A DNA stretch of 64,000 bases from Algibacter miyuki (GCF_030409805.1 NZ_JAUFQP010000013.1:248001-312000); one strand, 5' to 3'; numbered from the stretch's first letter, positions 44,351-53,889 are shown. Notes: generated by a model not told the origin, from the letters alone. Numbers and translations are program-made.

Positions 44351-45001
44351 TTACTTATTGTAATTGTTTATAGTATCTATAAGCGCGGTTTTTGTAGTGA
44401 TGTTGGTGTATATAGACGCCTTGATTTTAAGTATAAAAGTCGCGTTTTTTATAACATCTGTAGTTTGTTCGGTATGCTTTAAAAGTTGTTCTAATTCTTG
44501 TTGATGCGCCTTAATATCTTTAGTTTTAAATGCTATTTGATAATCGTTAAACAGATTTTTGGCGTCGTTACACAAGGCACAGTTTTCAGATTCAAAAATA
44601 GTGATGTCTTCAGTTTTTAAAGCATCGTCTATATTAATCTGGAAATCATCAAAATCTTTACGGAAACTTAGGTTTTGGCTAATTTCATTGACAATAAATT
44701 GCTCGTTATAGTCACCCACTTTATCGGTTAGCTTTATAAGTGTAATTAAATGTTTTTCGCTGTTGGCAGGGATAACTTTTAATACAGGCCGGTTACTGCT
44801 TCTTCTGTAATCTTTGGTTTCTATGCGTAAAAAAATAGAATAGCTTACAGAGTCATTATTTTTGGCATAAAACTCTAAGCGTTTACCATTTTGTTTTTTA
44901 ACAAGTTCTACATTTTTATTCTTGGTTTGCTGAGCAAAACTGAAGAAAGAAAATAAAAGTAATAGAAGAAAAGAATATGTTGTTTTGTGGTTTGAATTCA
45001 T
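44351..45001 (-). CDS. secreted protein with CxxC motif, unknown function
   Basis: A 216-residue protein with a signal peptide (MNSNHKTTYSFLLLLLFSFFSFAQ). The N-terminal half (ENVELVKKQNGKRLEFYAKNND) is beta-rich; the C-terminal half contains SENCALCNDAKNLF, a CxxC in glutaredoxin-like context, so a periplasmic thiol-redox role is possible. The frame is open to 45022, but ATG at 45001 gives a better signal. It converges with the E2 gene at a distance of 2 bp. I do not recognise the family. Confidence 0.72.
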   Translation of the reverse strand: MNSNHKTTYSFLLLLLFSFFSFAQQTKNKNVELVKKQNGKRLEFYAKNNDSVSYSIFLRIETKDYRRSSNRPVLKVIPANSEKHLITLIKLTDKVGDYNEQFIVNEISQNLSFRKDFDDFQINIDDALKTEDITIFESENCALCNDAKNLFNDYQIAFKTKDIKAHQQELEQLLKHTEQTTDVIKNATFILKIKASIYTNITTKTALIDTINNYNK

Positions 45002-45009
45002 AATACGAA

Positions 45010-45040
45010 CAAATTTAAACAAATTTTAAAAGTATATTTG
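45010..45040. promoter_or_regulatory. back-to-back promoter boxes
   Basis: TAAATTTG on the minus strand (45010-45017) serves the secreted protein, and TATATTTG on the plus strand (45033-45040) serves the exonuclease gene, with only 15 bp between them. Confidence 0.6.
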
Positions 45041-45059
45041 TAAAAACATTTAATAAAAA

Positions 45060-45833
45060 ATGAAGTTAAACCTTACAAAGCCGATCTGTTTTTTCGATTT
45101 AGAAACTACAGGAATCAATATATCTAAAGACCGTGTAGTCGAAATTTCTATTCTTAAAGTTTACCCTAACGGAAATAAAGAAAGTAGAACTTGGTTGGTA
45201 AATCCAGAAATGACTATTCCGCAAGAGGTGGTAGATATTCATGGAATTAGCAATGAAAAAATAGCAAACGAACCTACCTTTAAGGAACTTGCTAAGGATA
45301 TTTACGGTATGATTAAGGACGCCGATTTAGCGGGTTTTAATTCTAATAGATTTGATATTCCTTTATTAGCAGAAGAATTACTGCGTGCAGATATCGATTT
45401 TGATATGAAAAGCAGTTTAGCTGTAGATGTGCAAACTATTTTTCATAAAATGGAACAACGCACACTTAGTGCTGCATATAAATTTTATTGTAATGAAAAT
45501 CTGGAAGGAGCGCATAGTGCTGAAGCAGATACCAATGCGACTTACGAAATTTTAAAAGCGCAGATTGAGCGTTATGATGATTTGGAGAATAATACCAAAT
45601 TTTTAGCTGAATTTAGTTCTAGAAATAAATTTGCCGATTTTGCAGGATTTATAAATTATAATAAAGATGGTGTAGAATGTTTTTCTTTCGGAAAGCATAA
45701 AGGAAAATTAGTAACCGATGTTTTAGAAAGTGAACCGGGATATTTTGGCTGGTTATTGAATGCCGATTTTCCGTTATACACTAAAAAAGTGCTTACCGCT
45801 ATTAAATTACGTAGTTTAAATACGAAGGCTTAA
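45060..45833 (+). CDS. DEDDh exonuclease with ExoX-like C-terminal domain
   Basis: A 257-residue DnaQ-type 3'-5' exonuclease. ExoI motif CFFDLETTGINIS, ExoII GFNSNRFDIPLLAEEL, ExoIII HSAEADTNATYEIL (with the DEDDh His). The C-terminal 60 residues (FSFGKHKGKLVTDVLESEPGYFGWLLNADFP) match the small domain found in exodeoxyribonuclease X-like proteins. It may trim single-stranded DNA in repair or proofreading; the actual substrate is open. Confidence 0.9.
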   Translation: MKLNLTKPICFFDLETTGINISKDRVVEISILKVYPNGNKESRTWLVNPEMTIPQEVVDIHGISNEKIANEPTFKELAKDIYGMIKDADLAGFNSNRFDIPLLAEELLRADIDFDMKSSLAVDVQTIFHKMEQRTLSAAYKFYCNENLEGAHSAEADTNATYEILKAQIERYDDLENNTKFLAEFSSRNKFADFAGFINYNKDGVECFSFGKHKGKLVTDVLESEPGYFGWLLNADFPLYTKKVLTAIKLRSLNTKA

Positions 45834-45966
45834 AAAAAATAGAGTTAAGAGTTAATAAAAGAGCGTATAGAAATGTTATACAGAAGTTGAAATTGTGCTA
45901 GATTAGAATTGAAAACTAAATACTTGTTTTTAGACAATCTAACGTACTGAATACTGTATGCTGACA

Positions 45967-46085
45967 ACCGCGTTAGGGATTGCAGAGGAAAGCCCACAGC
46001 CTGACGAAGGAAGTGCGCGGACTTGCAACGTAAAGCCCGACCTTTAAACTGAACTTTTTTCAGGATAAAGGTAACGCCCAAATTA
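45967..46085 (+). repeat. interspersed repeat, copy D (long subtype)
   Basis: About 120 bp in the orientation of copy A. It starts CGCGTTAGGGATTGCAG, keeps both GGAAAGCCC motifs in changed form, and ends CAGGATAAAGGTAACGCCCAAATT like copy C. The hairpin of copy C is half decayed (TTTAAACTGAA). It ends 14 bp before the ATG of the FAH-family gene. Confidence 0.85.
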
Positions 46086-46098
46086 AAATTAATAAAGG

Positions 46099-46710
46099 AT
46101 GAAACTTATTTGTATTGGTCGGAATTATACCGAACACATCGAGGAATTAAATAATGAGAAACCTACAGATCCGGTGGTGTTTTTAAAGCCTGATACGGCG
46201 ATTTTACTTAAAAAGCAACCGTTTTTTATTCCTGATTTTTCGGACGATGTACATTATGAAGTGGAAATTTTAGTGAAAATAAATAGAGTAGGGAAGCATA
46301 TTGATAAGAAATTTGCGCATAAATATTACAATGAAATTGGTTTAGGTATCGATTTTACAGCCCGAGATTTGCAGGCTCAATTAAAAGCAAAAGGACTCCC
46401 TTGGGAAAAAGCTAAAAGCTTTGATGGTGCTGCTGTAATTGGAAATTGGATTTCTGTGGATACTATTGATAATGTGGATAATATTGAGTTTTCTTTAAAA
46501 AAGAACGATATTGTTGTACAAAATGGAAATACAAGCCACATGTTGTGGAAAATTGATGATTTAATAGAATATGTGTCGAAATATTTTACTTTAAAGATTG
46601 GAGATGTTATATTTACAGGTACGCCAGCAGGAGTTGGTAAAGTATTGGCAGAGGATAAGTTAAAAGGATTTATAGGAGATAATGAGATGTTTTCAATAAC
46701 AGTTAAATAA
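46099..46710 (+). CDS. fumarylacetoacetate hydrolase family protein
   Basis: A 203-residue enzyme of the FAH family, cutting C-C bonds of acyl-pyruvate-type compounds with a divalent metal. N-terminal KLICIGRNYTEHIEEL; metal-site block DDVHYEVEILVKINRVGK (Glu ligands); GLGIDFTARDLQ; C-terminal GDVIFTGTPAGVG. It is the first gene of a series with the HPt protein and cinA at spacings of 0 and 6 bp. The substrate is unknown. Confidence 0.92.
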   Translation: MKLICIGRNYTEHIEELNNEKPTDPVVFLKPDTAILLKKQPFFIPDFSDDVHYEVEILVKINRVGKHIDKKFAHKYYNEIGLGIDFTARDLQAQLKAKGLPWEKAKSFDGAAVIGNWISVDTIDNVDNIEFSLKKNDIVVQNGNTSHMLWKIDDLIEYVSKYFTLKIGDVIFTGTPAGVGKVLAEDKLKGFIGDNEMFSITVK

Positions 46711-47052
46711 ATGGAACAACACTACAAATTATTTAGAGTAAGAGAATTAGCGGATAATGACGAGTCTTTTGTCGCTGCATTGGCCGAGGCTTTTTTGGAA
46801 GAAGTACCCGAAGATGCTGAGCGTTTAAAAAAAGCAGTTGCCGAAAAAGATTATACTGAAGCCTACCAAGCGGCGCACAAAATGAAACCAACCATCGATT
46901 TGTTTGAATTGGGTGTGCTGGATAAGTTAATTGAAGTTCAGGATTGGGGTAAATTTACTCAAAAGGACGTCAATGTTGAGGAGCAACTAGCTATTGTGAT
47001 TGATGCAGTAGACAAAACGGTAGCAGAAATTAAGTCGGATTTTAATCTATAG
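46711..47052 (+). CDS. stand-alone HPt phosphotransfer protein
   Basis: A 113-residue helical protein with a histidine-containing phosphotransfer signature: phospho-acceptor H56 in AYQAAHKMKPTIDLFEL, preceded by an LEEVPEDAERLKKA helix. It should relay phosphoryl groups between a hybrid kinase and a response regulator; no partner is adjacent. The start codon follows the previous stop codon directly (taaATG), so it is translationally coupled to the FAH-family gene. Confidence 0.8.
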   Translation: MEQHYKLFRVRELADNDESFVAALAEAFLEEVPEDAERLKKAVAEKDYTEAYQAAHKMKPTIDLFELGVLDKLIEVQDWGKFTQKDVNVEEQLAIVIDAVDKTVAEIKSDFNL

Positions 47053-47058
47053 TTTATC

Positions 47059-48312
47059 ATGCTGGCAGAAATTATAACCATTGGAGACGAACTCCTAATT
47101 GGGCAAGTTATTGATACTAATTCTGCTTATATTGCAAAACAACTTAATAAAATAGGAGTTTCGGTTTATCAGATTACGTCTATTCAAGATGATAAACAAC
47201 ACATTCTTCAAGCTTTTGAAGAAGCTGAAAAACGGGTCGATATTATTATCATTACCGGTGGATTGGGACCAACAAAGGACGATATTACAAAAAAAACCAT
47301 TGCAGAATATTTTAATGATACTTTAGTTAGAAGTACTGCCGTGGAAGACAATATTAGAACACTTTGGAGTAAATATGTGAGGCAAACCTTGCTTCAGGTA
47401 AATTTAGATCAGGCTTTAGTACCTTCTAAATCGACTGTTTTAATGAATACTTTAGGAACCGCTCCTGGCATGTGGATGGAGCGTAATAACACTGTTTTTA
47501 TATCGCTACCTGGCGTGCCTTTTGAAATGGAAGACTTGATTGATAATGAAGTAGTGCCGAGAATTACAGAGAAATTTGAATGTCCGTATATTTTACACCG
47601 CACCTTATTAATTTATGGTTTAGGTGAAAGTACTTTGGCTGCCCGAATTGAAGCCTGGGAAGACCAATTACCATCCCATATAAGACTCGCTTATTTGCCT
47701 AGTTTAGGTAATATGCGTTTACGTTTATCAAGCAAAGGTTTTGATAAAGAAGCTGTGATAGCAGATGTACAGAAGCAGTTAGGGACATTAATTCCATTAA
47801 TAAAAGACGAGTTTGTAGGTTTCGAGGAAGAAGATGATTCCATCGAAATTATTATAGGTAAACAACTTACCGCATTAGGTAAAACTGTGGCCACGGCCGA
47901 AAGTTGTACAGGCGGAAAAATTGCCGAGCGTTTTACGGCAAATTCTGGTGCATCGGCATACTTTAAAGGAAGCGTAATTAGTTATGCTACGGCATCTAAA
48001 ATTGATGTTTTAGGGCTTTCAAAAACCGATATTGATGCACATTCTGTAGTGAGTTCTCAGGTAGCCGAATCTATGGCGCAGCATGTTTTGGACCTATTTA
48101 AAACCGATTATGCAATTGCCACAACCGGAAATGCAGGTCCAACAAAAGGCGATTCGGATGTTGAGGTGGGTACCGTTTATATTGCAATAGCTACAAAAAC
48201 AGGAGTTTATTCAGAAAAATTTATGTTAGGCAACTTAAGATTAAAGGTAATAAACAAGGGGGCTAACAAGGCTTTTGAAATGTTACTAAAAGAAATATTA
48301 AAAAATAGATAA
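47059..48312 (+). CDS. cinA: CinA-family protein (nicotinamide-nucleotide amidase)
   Basis: A 417-residue CinA. The N-terminal MoaB/MogA-like domain reads [34 protein letters not shown]; the C-terminal PncC-type domain reads [20 protein letters not shown] and [13 protein letters not shown], expected to deamidate NMN. It lies 6 bp after the HPt gene. It precedes rpmB with its own consensus promoter, an order kept in many flavobacteria as I recall. Confidence 0.95.
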   Translation: MLAEIITIGDELLIGQVIDTNSAYIAKQLNKIGVSVYQITSIQDDKQHILQAFEEAEKRVDIIIITGGLGPTKDDITKKTIAEYFNDTLVRSTAVEDNIRTLWSKYVRQTLLQVNLDQALVPSKSTVLMNTLGTAPGMWMERNNTVFISLPGVPFEMEDLIDNEVVPRITEKFECPYILHRTLLIYGLGESTLAARIEAWEDQLPSHIRLAYLPSLGNMRLRLSSKGFDKEAVIADVQKQLGTLIPLIKDEFVGFEEEDDSIEIIIGKQLTALGKTVATAESCTGGKIAERFTANSGASAYFKGSVISYATASKIDVLGLSKTDIDAHSVVSSQVAESMAQHVLDLFKTDYAIATTGNAGPTKGDSDVEVGTVYIAIATKTGVYSEKFMLGNLRLKVINKGANKAFEMLLKEILKNR

Positions 48313-48320
48313 AAATTTGG

Positions 48321-48350
48321 TTGTCATACCATAAAGATTTTATATATTTG
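48321..48350 (+). promoter_or_regulatory. consensus promoter of rpmB operon
   Basis: TTG at 48321-48323, exactly 19 bp, then TATATTTG at 48343-48350, 39 bp before the rpmB ATG. It overlaps the end of cinA by a few bases' distance and drives the ribosomal genes. Confidence 0.9.
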
Positions 48351-48389
48351 CACCTCGATTTTAAGCAACAAAATTTAAAGTTATATAGA

Positions 48390-48629
48390 ATGTCAAGAGT
48401 TTGTGAACTTACAGGAAAGAAGGCGATGGTTGGAAACAACGTGTCTCATGCATTAAACAGAACTAAACGCAAATTCAATGCGAATTTAGTAAAGAAACGT
48501 TTTTACCTTCCAGAAGAAGACAGCTGGGTAACTTTAAAAGTTTCAACATCTGCTTTAAAAACAATTAATAAAATAGGTATTTCTGCAGCAATTAAAGATG
48601 CAAAATCTAAAGGATTTTTAACGAAGTAA
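48390..48629 (+). CDS. rpmB: 50S ribosomal protein bL28
   Basis: A 79-residue ribosomal protein: [32 protein letters not shown] is the standard L28 N-terminus. The frame is open to 48321, but the promoter box lies inside that part; ATG at 48390 is the standard start. Component of the large subunit. Followed by rpmG after 25 bp. Confidence 0.97.
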   Translation: MSRVCELTGKKAMVGNNVSHALNRTKRKFNANLVKKRFYLPEEDSWVTLKVSTSALKTINKIGISAAIKDAKSKGFLTK

Positions 48630-48654
48630 TTCGCTGTATTAAAAATATAAAGAA

Positions 48655-48837
48655 ATGGCAAAAAGAGGCAATAGAATACAGGTGATATTAGAATGTACAG
48701 AGCATAAAGAATCTGGTCAAGCGGGAACTTCTCGTTACATTACTACGAAAAACAAAAAGAATACGCCAGATAGAATGGAGATTAAGAAATTTAATCCTAT
48801 CCTTAAGCGTATGACAGTGCATAAAGAAATTAAATAA
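48655..48837 (+). CDS. rpmG: 50S ribosomal protein bL33
   Basis: A 60-residue L33: [20 protein letters not shown] and [15 protein letters not shown]. Only one Cys is present, so it is the zinc-free C-minus form. Part of the rpmB-rpmG-DUF4295-ftsY series. Confidence 0.97.
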   Translation: MAKRGNRIQVILECTEHKESGQAGTSRYITTKNKKNTPDRMEIKKFNPILKRMTVHKEIK

Positions 48838-48886
48838 TTAGAAATTTTAGCAATAAAATTTCAAATACCTTAAAAATATATAGGTC

Positions 48887-49039
48887 ATGGCAAAGAAATC
48901 CGTAGCATCATTACAAACAGGATCTAAAAGATTAACAAAAGCAATAAAAATGGTAAAGTCTCCAAAAACAGGAGCTTACATGTTTGTTGAATCTATCATG
49001 AATCCAGATCAAGTATCAGACTTTTTAGCTAAAAAGTAA
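48887..49039 (+). CDS. DUF4295 protein, small ribosome-associated protein
   Basis: A 50-residue basic protein, MAKKSVASLQTGSKRLTKA at the start and SIMNPDQVSDFLAKK at the end. It matches DUF4295, which in Bacteroidota follows rpmG. As far as I remember, structures of the Flavobacterium ribosome assigned this protein as a new large-subunit protein (bL38); treat that as a recollection. A strong terminator follows. Confidence 0.85.
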   Translation: MAKKSVASLQTGSKRLTKAIKMVKSPKTGAYMFVESIMNPDQVSDFLAKK

Positions 49040-49062
49040 TAGAACTTGTTAGACAATATTAT

Positions 49063-49097
49063 AAGCTGCTTTCCTTTCGGAAGCAGCTTTTTTATTT
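49063..49097 (+). terminator. terminator of rpmB-rpmG-DUF4295
   Basis: AAGCTGCTTTCC pairs with GGAAGCAGCTT with one bulge, followed by a T-rich tail. Confidence 0.85.
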
Positions 49098-49296
49098 TTA
49101 TATTTGAAAAACGCCGATTTAACTGACATATTAGCAGTAAAAAAATGTGGTAAGGATTTTGACAAGAGTAACTAGTATCGTTATCTTAAAAAGAGTATTA
49201 CGTAATAATAATGTAGTCTAAATTTATAAAACAGATCTATACTAAAGTAAAAATAAAAAGAGCATAACCACTCTATAACTAACAACCAGCAAGAAA

Positions 49297-50271
49297 ATGA
49301 GCTTTTTTAAAAAAATATTTTCGTCAGATAAAAAGGAAACCCTTGATAAAGGATTAGAAAAAACTAAATCTAGTTTTTTTGGAAAACTAAGTAAAGCCGT
49401 AGCCGGAAAGTCTAAGGTGGATGCTGAGGTTTTAGATAATTTGGAGGAGATTCTTGTATCTTCGGATGTTGGTGTTAATACCACACTTAAAGTAATAGAG
49501 CGTATTGAGGAACGCGTGGCTAAAGATAAATATTTAGGTACCGATGAACTTAATAAAATACTTCGCGAGGAAATAGCTGCTTTATTAAGCGAAACAAATT
49601 CTGGTGAAGAAACTGAGTACACTATTCCAAGCTTACCAAAACAAGCCAATGGAACCAAAACACCTTATGTGTTAATGGTAGTTGGTGTAAATGGTGTGGG
49701 TAAAACTACAACTATTGGTAAGTTAGCTTATCAATTTAAAAAGCAAGGTTTAAAAGTCGTTTTAGGAGCTGCAGATACGTTTCGTGCGGCAGCTATAGAT
49801 CAGCTTCAAGTTTGGGCTGATCGTGTAGATGTGCCAATGGTACGCCAGGATATGGGAAGTGATCCCGCTTCAGTAGCGTTCGATGCTTTAAAATCGGGTG
49901 TAAATCAAGATGCCGATGTTATTATTATTGATACTGCTGGACGTTTGCATAATAAAGTAAACTTAATGAACGAGCTTACCAAGGTGAAACGTGTTATGCA
50001 AAAAGTGGTTGCAGATGCGCCTCACGATGTTCTTTTGGTTTTAGATGGCTCTACAGGGCAAAATGCTTTCGAGCAAGCTAAGCAGTTTACTGCGGCAACA
50101 GAGGTTACATCGTTAGCAGTTACCAAACTTGATGGAACAGCAAAAGGTGGTGTTGTTATTGGTATTTCCGATCAATTTAAAATTCCTGTAAAATATATTG
50201 GTGTTGGTGAAGGTATTGAAGACTTACAAGTGTTTAATAAATTTGAATTTGTCGATTCGTTTTTTAAATAG
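49297..50271 (+). CDS. ftsY: signal recognition particle receptor FtsY
   Basis: A 324-residue SRP GTPase receptor. N and G domains are complete: P-loop VGVNGVGKTTTIGKLA (about 129-144), DTFRAAAIDQLQVW, DTAGRLHNK, TKLDGTAKGG. The acidic A domain of the E. coli protein is nearly absent, which is common in this phylum. It docks the ribosome-SRP complex at the inner membrane. Convergent with the T9SS cargo gene at 3 bp. Confidence 0.98.
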   Translation: MSFFKKIFSSDKKETLDKGLEKTKSSFFGKLSKAVAGKSKVDAEVLDNLEEILVSSDVGVNTTLKVIERIEERVAKDKYLGTDELNKILREEIAALLSETNSGEETEYTIPSLPKQANGTKTPYVLMVVGVNGVGKTTTIGKLAYQFKKQGLKVVLGAADTFRAAAIDQLQVWADRVDVPMVRQDMGSDPASVAFDALKSGVNQDADVIIIDTAGRLHNKVNLMNELTKVKRVMQKVVADAPHDVLLVLDGSTGQNAFEQAKQFTAATEVTSLAVTKLDGTAKGGVVIGISDQFKIPVKYIGVGEGIEDLQVFNKFEFVDSFFK

Positions 50272-50274
50272 AAA

Positions 50275-52461
50275 TTATCTTTTTAGTGTAAAGTGTCCGG
50301 TGTACTTCTTTCCATTGGCACGTGTTACTACAAACCAATAATCTGAAGTAGGCATGTTTCTTCCGTTATAATTGCCATCCCATGATATGTTTTTATCTAA
50401 GGTTTTAAGTAGTTTTCCATATCTATCATATATTTTGATGTCTAAAGTCTCTTCCGTTTCGGAATACTTAATAGACCATGTGTCATGAAATCCATCTCCA
50501 TTTGGCGTAAAATATTTTCGAGCGTTTAATATGTAAACATTTTCTGTAATAGTACCACAACCATTTTTGTCTCTTACATAAATAGTGTATTCCCCTATTG
50601 GTAATTTTGTAAATACATTATCATCTTGGTAGTTGGTGTCATCTAAAGAGAGCTCATAATCTCCAAGACTTAAGTTGGATAAATTAACAGTTATTGAATT
50701 GTTAGTGTCGGTCCAATCTTCAATTTCAATGTTTTGAATAATGGCTTTGTTAGATAGTACGACTTCGAAATCTTTAGTTGTAGAGCAGGTGTAGGTGGCA
50801 TAATCTTTAGTTACTGTTATGGAGTAACTGCCAATATTTGAAGTTAGAATACTTATGGTTTGTGTTGTTTCTCCGGTAGACCATAGGTAACTATCAAAAC
50901 CATGTCCAGCATCTACAATTATTTCATGATCACCTTCGCAAATACTTATAAATTCGGGGATATTAATTATTCGTGTAGCTTGTAGCGAAATAGCTATTTC
51001 TGCTATTTGATAACAATGATCGGCAGAATCAATTCGAGCGTAAATGATAGGATTATCTATAGTCCAATTATAATTAGTCGGTTCTGTAATATGTTCGTCT
51101 TCATAATAATTCTCTGCTCCAGATAGAGAAGTGAAGTAATTAATATCACAATCATTACAGCTCGTAATTTCAGATTTATAAAAGGTTAAATTAATAACTT
51201 CTTCATCATCATTTAAATTATCACAGACCACAAATGAGATGTTATTTATGGCGAGTGTGGGCGATACTATGTTTACCAAAACAGCAAATCTATCTTCACT
51301 TTCACATCCATAAAGAGTTTCTTTTGCGGCGTAATAAGTAGCCCCATCGGTTAAACTTGTTTCATCTAGTAAAATATTTCCACCAGTTTCGGCATCATAC
51401 CAAATGGGAGTTGCGCTCACTTCAATACTCGCTATGGTTGGGTTTTGTGTAGTGCAAAATAGCTGTTTGGCCTCACCGGTTAAGGCTTCTGGAGTTTCAA
51501 TAATTTCTACTTCAAAATTACCTGAAGCAATTCTACAAAAAGCAGAATTTATGTTATTGCCGTTGGCAACAGTTAATCTATATAGAAATGTTCCAGAGGT
51601 AGCCGTATTAGAAAATAGATAGTTCGGGGTGGTCTCCCCAATAATATCCGTCCAGGTATTACCAGTATCATTAGAAAACTGCCATTGATATTGTGGGTCG
51701 GTATATCCGGATGAAACATCAGCTTGAAAAGTATAGTTTACATTTTCGTTTTGACAAATAGATAACGCTGTTGCAGCGCCGTTGTCAATAGAATTGATTA
51801 TAGTTGGGCCACAAGGTCTAAAACTAATGTCATCTAAAGCAATATCGTTACCCGGATGCGCGCTAGGCGCAGAATTTAAAATACTAATTACAACTTCCGC
51901 GTCTGCTCCAGATGTAAAAAAGAAACCATATTGTAACCATGTTGGTGATGATGATTGGTTGATGTTCTCTGTACTATAAGACCCTAAAACGGTACCAGAA
52001 GTATCACTAATTCTAAAGGTTACATTCGGACTATATTGATCGGTAAGTCCTGCGTTGGGGTTTAGTAAGTTTATTACCCATGCAGAAAATTCATAAGTAG
52101 TATTCGGACAAAGCCCTGAAATTGTTTTAGTATAAAACACACCTTCACTAGCTATTACGGCGCTATTAATTACCATCATATAACCGTTTGAATTACCAGT
52201 GTGGTCGTTGGTGACGTGCCACGCATTCCCTTTTAAGCCACTTGAAGAGTTTACTATGGTGTATTCACCTTCGTCTAGCTCACCACCAGCTCTATAAGTA
52301 AATGCTGTAATGGCCGAACCTAATGCACTTCCTCTATTTGAGCCCGATCCGAAGTCGATTTCTACAATAGGGTCACCTAAGCTACCTTCACATAATTGCG
52401 CGTGAGATTGGATGTAAATACAGAATATTGTAAGTAGAGAGAGTAAATGTTTCTTTTGCAA
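50275..52461 (-). CDS. secreted protein with T9SS type B sorting domain
   Basis: A 728-residue secreted protein: signal peptide (MQKKHLLSLLTIFCIYIQSHAQ), beta-rich region with immunoglobulin/carbohydrate-binding-type folds (APSAHPGNDIALDDISF near 205), several repeats of the CSSTKDFEV/ATPIWYDAETGG kind, and a C-terminal type B signal (YFTPNGDGFHDTWSI, IYDRYGKLLK, GRNMPTSDYWFVV, TGHFTLKR) from about 645. The signal sends it across the outer membrane through the type IX (gliding) machinery, probably to the surface. It interrupts the usual ftsY-rimO neighbourhood together with the serine hydrolase. Confidence 0.9.
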   Translation of the reverse strand: MQKKHLLSLLTIFCIYIQSHAQLCEGSLGDPIVEIDFGSGSNRGSALGSAITAFTYRAGGELDEGEYTIVNSSSGLKGNAWHVTNDHTGNSNGYMMVINSAVIASEGVFYTKTISGLCPNTTYEFSAWVINLLNPNAGLTDQYSPNVTFRISDTSGTVLGSYSTENINQSSSPTWLQYGFFFTSGADAEVVISILNSAPSAHPGNDIALDDISFRPCGPTIINSIDNGAATALSICQNENVNYTFQADVSSGYTDPQYQWQFSNDTGNTWTDIIGETTPNYLFSNTATSGTFLYRLTVANGNNINSAFCRIASGNFEVEIIETPEALTGEAKQLFCTTQNPTIASIEVSATPIWYDAETGGNILLDETSLTDGATYYAAKETLYGCESEDRFAVLVNIVSPTLAINNISFVVCDNLNDDEEVINLTFYKSEITSCNDCDINYFTSLSGAENYYEDEHITEPTNYNWTIDNPIIYARIDSADHCYQIAEIAISLQATRIINIPEFISICEGDHEIIVDAGHGFDSYLWSTGETTQTISILTSNIGSYSITVTKDYATYTCSTTKDFEVVLSNKAIIQNIEIEDWTDTNNSITVNLSNLSLGDYELSLDDTNYQDDNVFTKLPIGEYTIYVRDKNGCGTITENVYILNARKYFTPNGDGFHDTWSIKYSETEETLDIKIYDRYGKLLKTLDKNISWDGNYNGRNMPTSDYWFVVTRANGKKYTGHFTLKR

Positions 52462-52699
52462 AGTCTTTCTTTTAAACGCGTTTCTCAGCAGTAAGTGTTA
52501 GTGATAAACTTACTAATACTTTGCTTTTGAATACGTTGATTTAGTAATAACGTTTAGATGTGATTTAGAAGAAAAACTTGCGTTTAAAGTTTCAATAGAG
52601 GCTCATTGATGTTGCTGGTAAGTATTTGTCAATTGTATTAATCAGGCTGTTTAGATAAATGACAGGATTTGTTTTTAATATGAAGAAGATAGGTAAAGC

Positions 52700-53779
52700 T
52701 TACTCAATTAAAGCATTGATTTTAGCCCATAACTCGTTATCAAAACTAGATAAGGCGAAATTTTCGCTATCGGCAGCGTTACCCATTCTTATAATTACTA
52801 GTTTTTTACTTGGTACAATATAAATTTTCTGATCGTTTTTGCCTAAAGCGGCATACATATCATCAGGGGCATTCGGAATTAGTGTTCCATTAAACTCTAA
52901 TTGACTTTGCGGTAAATGGTAGCTCGATTTTCCGTTAAGCCACCATAAATAGCCGTAAGCCTCATTAATGTTTTGCGAGGTATTAGTCGCTTCATTTAAA
53001 AAAGGTTCAGATATAATTTGTGTTTCATCCCATGTTCCGTTGGCATACATTAAAAGTCCAAAGCGCGCCATACTTCGTGTGTTGCTCCAATAAACACTTA
53101 AATTGTTGAGAGAAATCCATTGACCACTCATACCTATTTTATCCTTAAGGTTTTCACTGAAATAAGTGTCCCAATTTTGGCCGGTTGCTGCGGCGACTAC
53201 ATCTTGTGTTTTTACATATACATTGTGGTAGGCCCAACGCGAGTTTGCATCGGCTATATATTGTAGGTTTTCTGGAGTTACATCGTCTCCTAAACTATCG
53301 TCCAAACCAGAACTCATGGATAATAAGTTTTTAGTGGAAATAAGATTCTCTTTTTCTAAAGTCAAACTCGTCCAACCAATTCCTAAATAGTCGGATACCT
53401 TCGTGTTTATATTTAAAAAGCCTTGGTCTTGTGCTATTCCAACGGTTGCTGTGGTTAACGTTTTTCCTGCACTTGCCCAATACCAAGATTTTGTGCTGCT
53501 ATGGTCGTTCATGTAATGTTCAACAACAAGTTTGCCATCATGTAAAATGATAAAGCTTTTACTATTTTTTTCTTCTAAGTAATCGAGTAGCGGTTGTAAT
53601 TCATTAGCGTTCCAGTTTAAATCGCTTATGGATTTTGTTTCCCAAACATCAGAACTTAAAGGAGGAAAATATATGGGGTCAACAGTAGGGGTTTCTTCTG
53701 AAATTGGATTGTTTTCAGAAGAACAACTTAAGATTAAGACTAAGAAAACTAGATTGATATGGCGGAAATACTTCATCAT
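52700..53779 (-). CDS. class C beta-lactamase-like serine hydrolase lipoprotein
   Basis: A 359-residue lipoprotein (lipobox ending ILSC, Cys19). The catalytic SxxK is S103-A-G-K106 and the Tyr motif is likely YHN in RWAYHNVYV; a late GKNDQ replaces the usual HTG. Relatives include esterases, peptidases and penicillin-binding-like enzymes, so resistance should not be assumed. Divergent from rimO; the 238-bp gap before the T9SS gene (52462-52699) shows no gene. Confidence 0.87.
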   Translation of the reverse strand: MMKYFRHINLVFLVLILSCSSENNPISEETPTVDPIYFPPLSSDVWETKSISDLNWNANELQPLLDYLEEKNSKSFIILHDGKLVVEHYMNDHSSTKSWYWASAGKTLTTATVGIAQDQGFLNINTKVSDYLGIGWTSLTLEKENLISTKNLLSMSSGLDDSLGDDVTPENLQYIADANSRWAYHNVYVKTQDVVAAATGQNWDTYFSENLKDKIGMSGQWISLNNLSVYWSNTRSMARFGLLMYANGTWDETQIISEPFLNEATNTSQNINEAYGYLWWLNGKSSYHLPQSQLEFNGTLIPNAPDDMYAALGKNDQKIYIVPSKKLVIIRMGNAADSENFALSSFDNELWAKINALIE

Positions 53780-53881
53780 AGTAAATTTAATAATTTAGAC
53801 TGTAAAACGGGCTATTGGTTTAATATTAGTGACTAAAGATGTTATTCTTCAAACCTTCATCATAAATCAATCCGCTTTGCG

Positions 53882-53889
53882 TATCTTTG
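53882..53889 (+). promoter_or_regulatory. -7 element of rimO
   Basis: TATCTTTG, 17 bp before the ATG at 53907. No clear -33 TTG at the standard distance. Confidence 0.5.

Noticed and set aside
45845..46081. 78-codon minus-strand reading frame before the FAH gene
   Set aside because: It is read through repeat copy D and shares the GFxLQSLTR peptide with the frame in copy B only because the DNA repeats.
52700..53779. Serine hydrolase as an AmpC-type beta-lactamase
   Set aside because: SxxK is present, but it is a lipoprotein with an atypical third motif; the family covers many esterases and peptidases.
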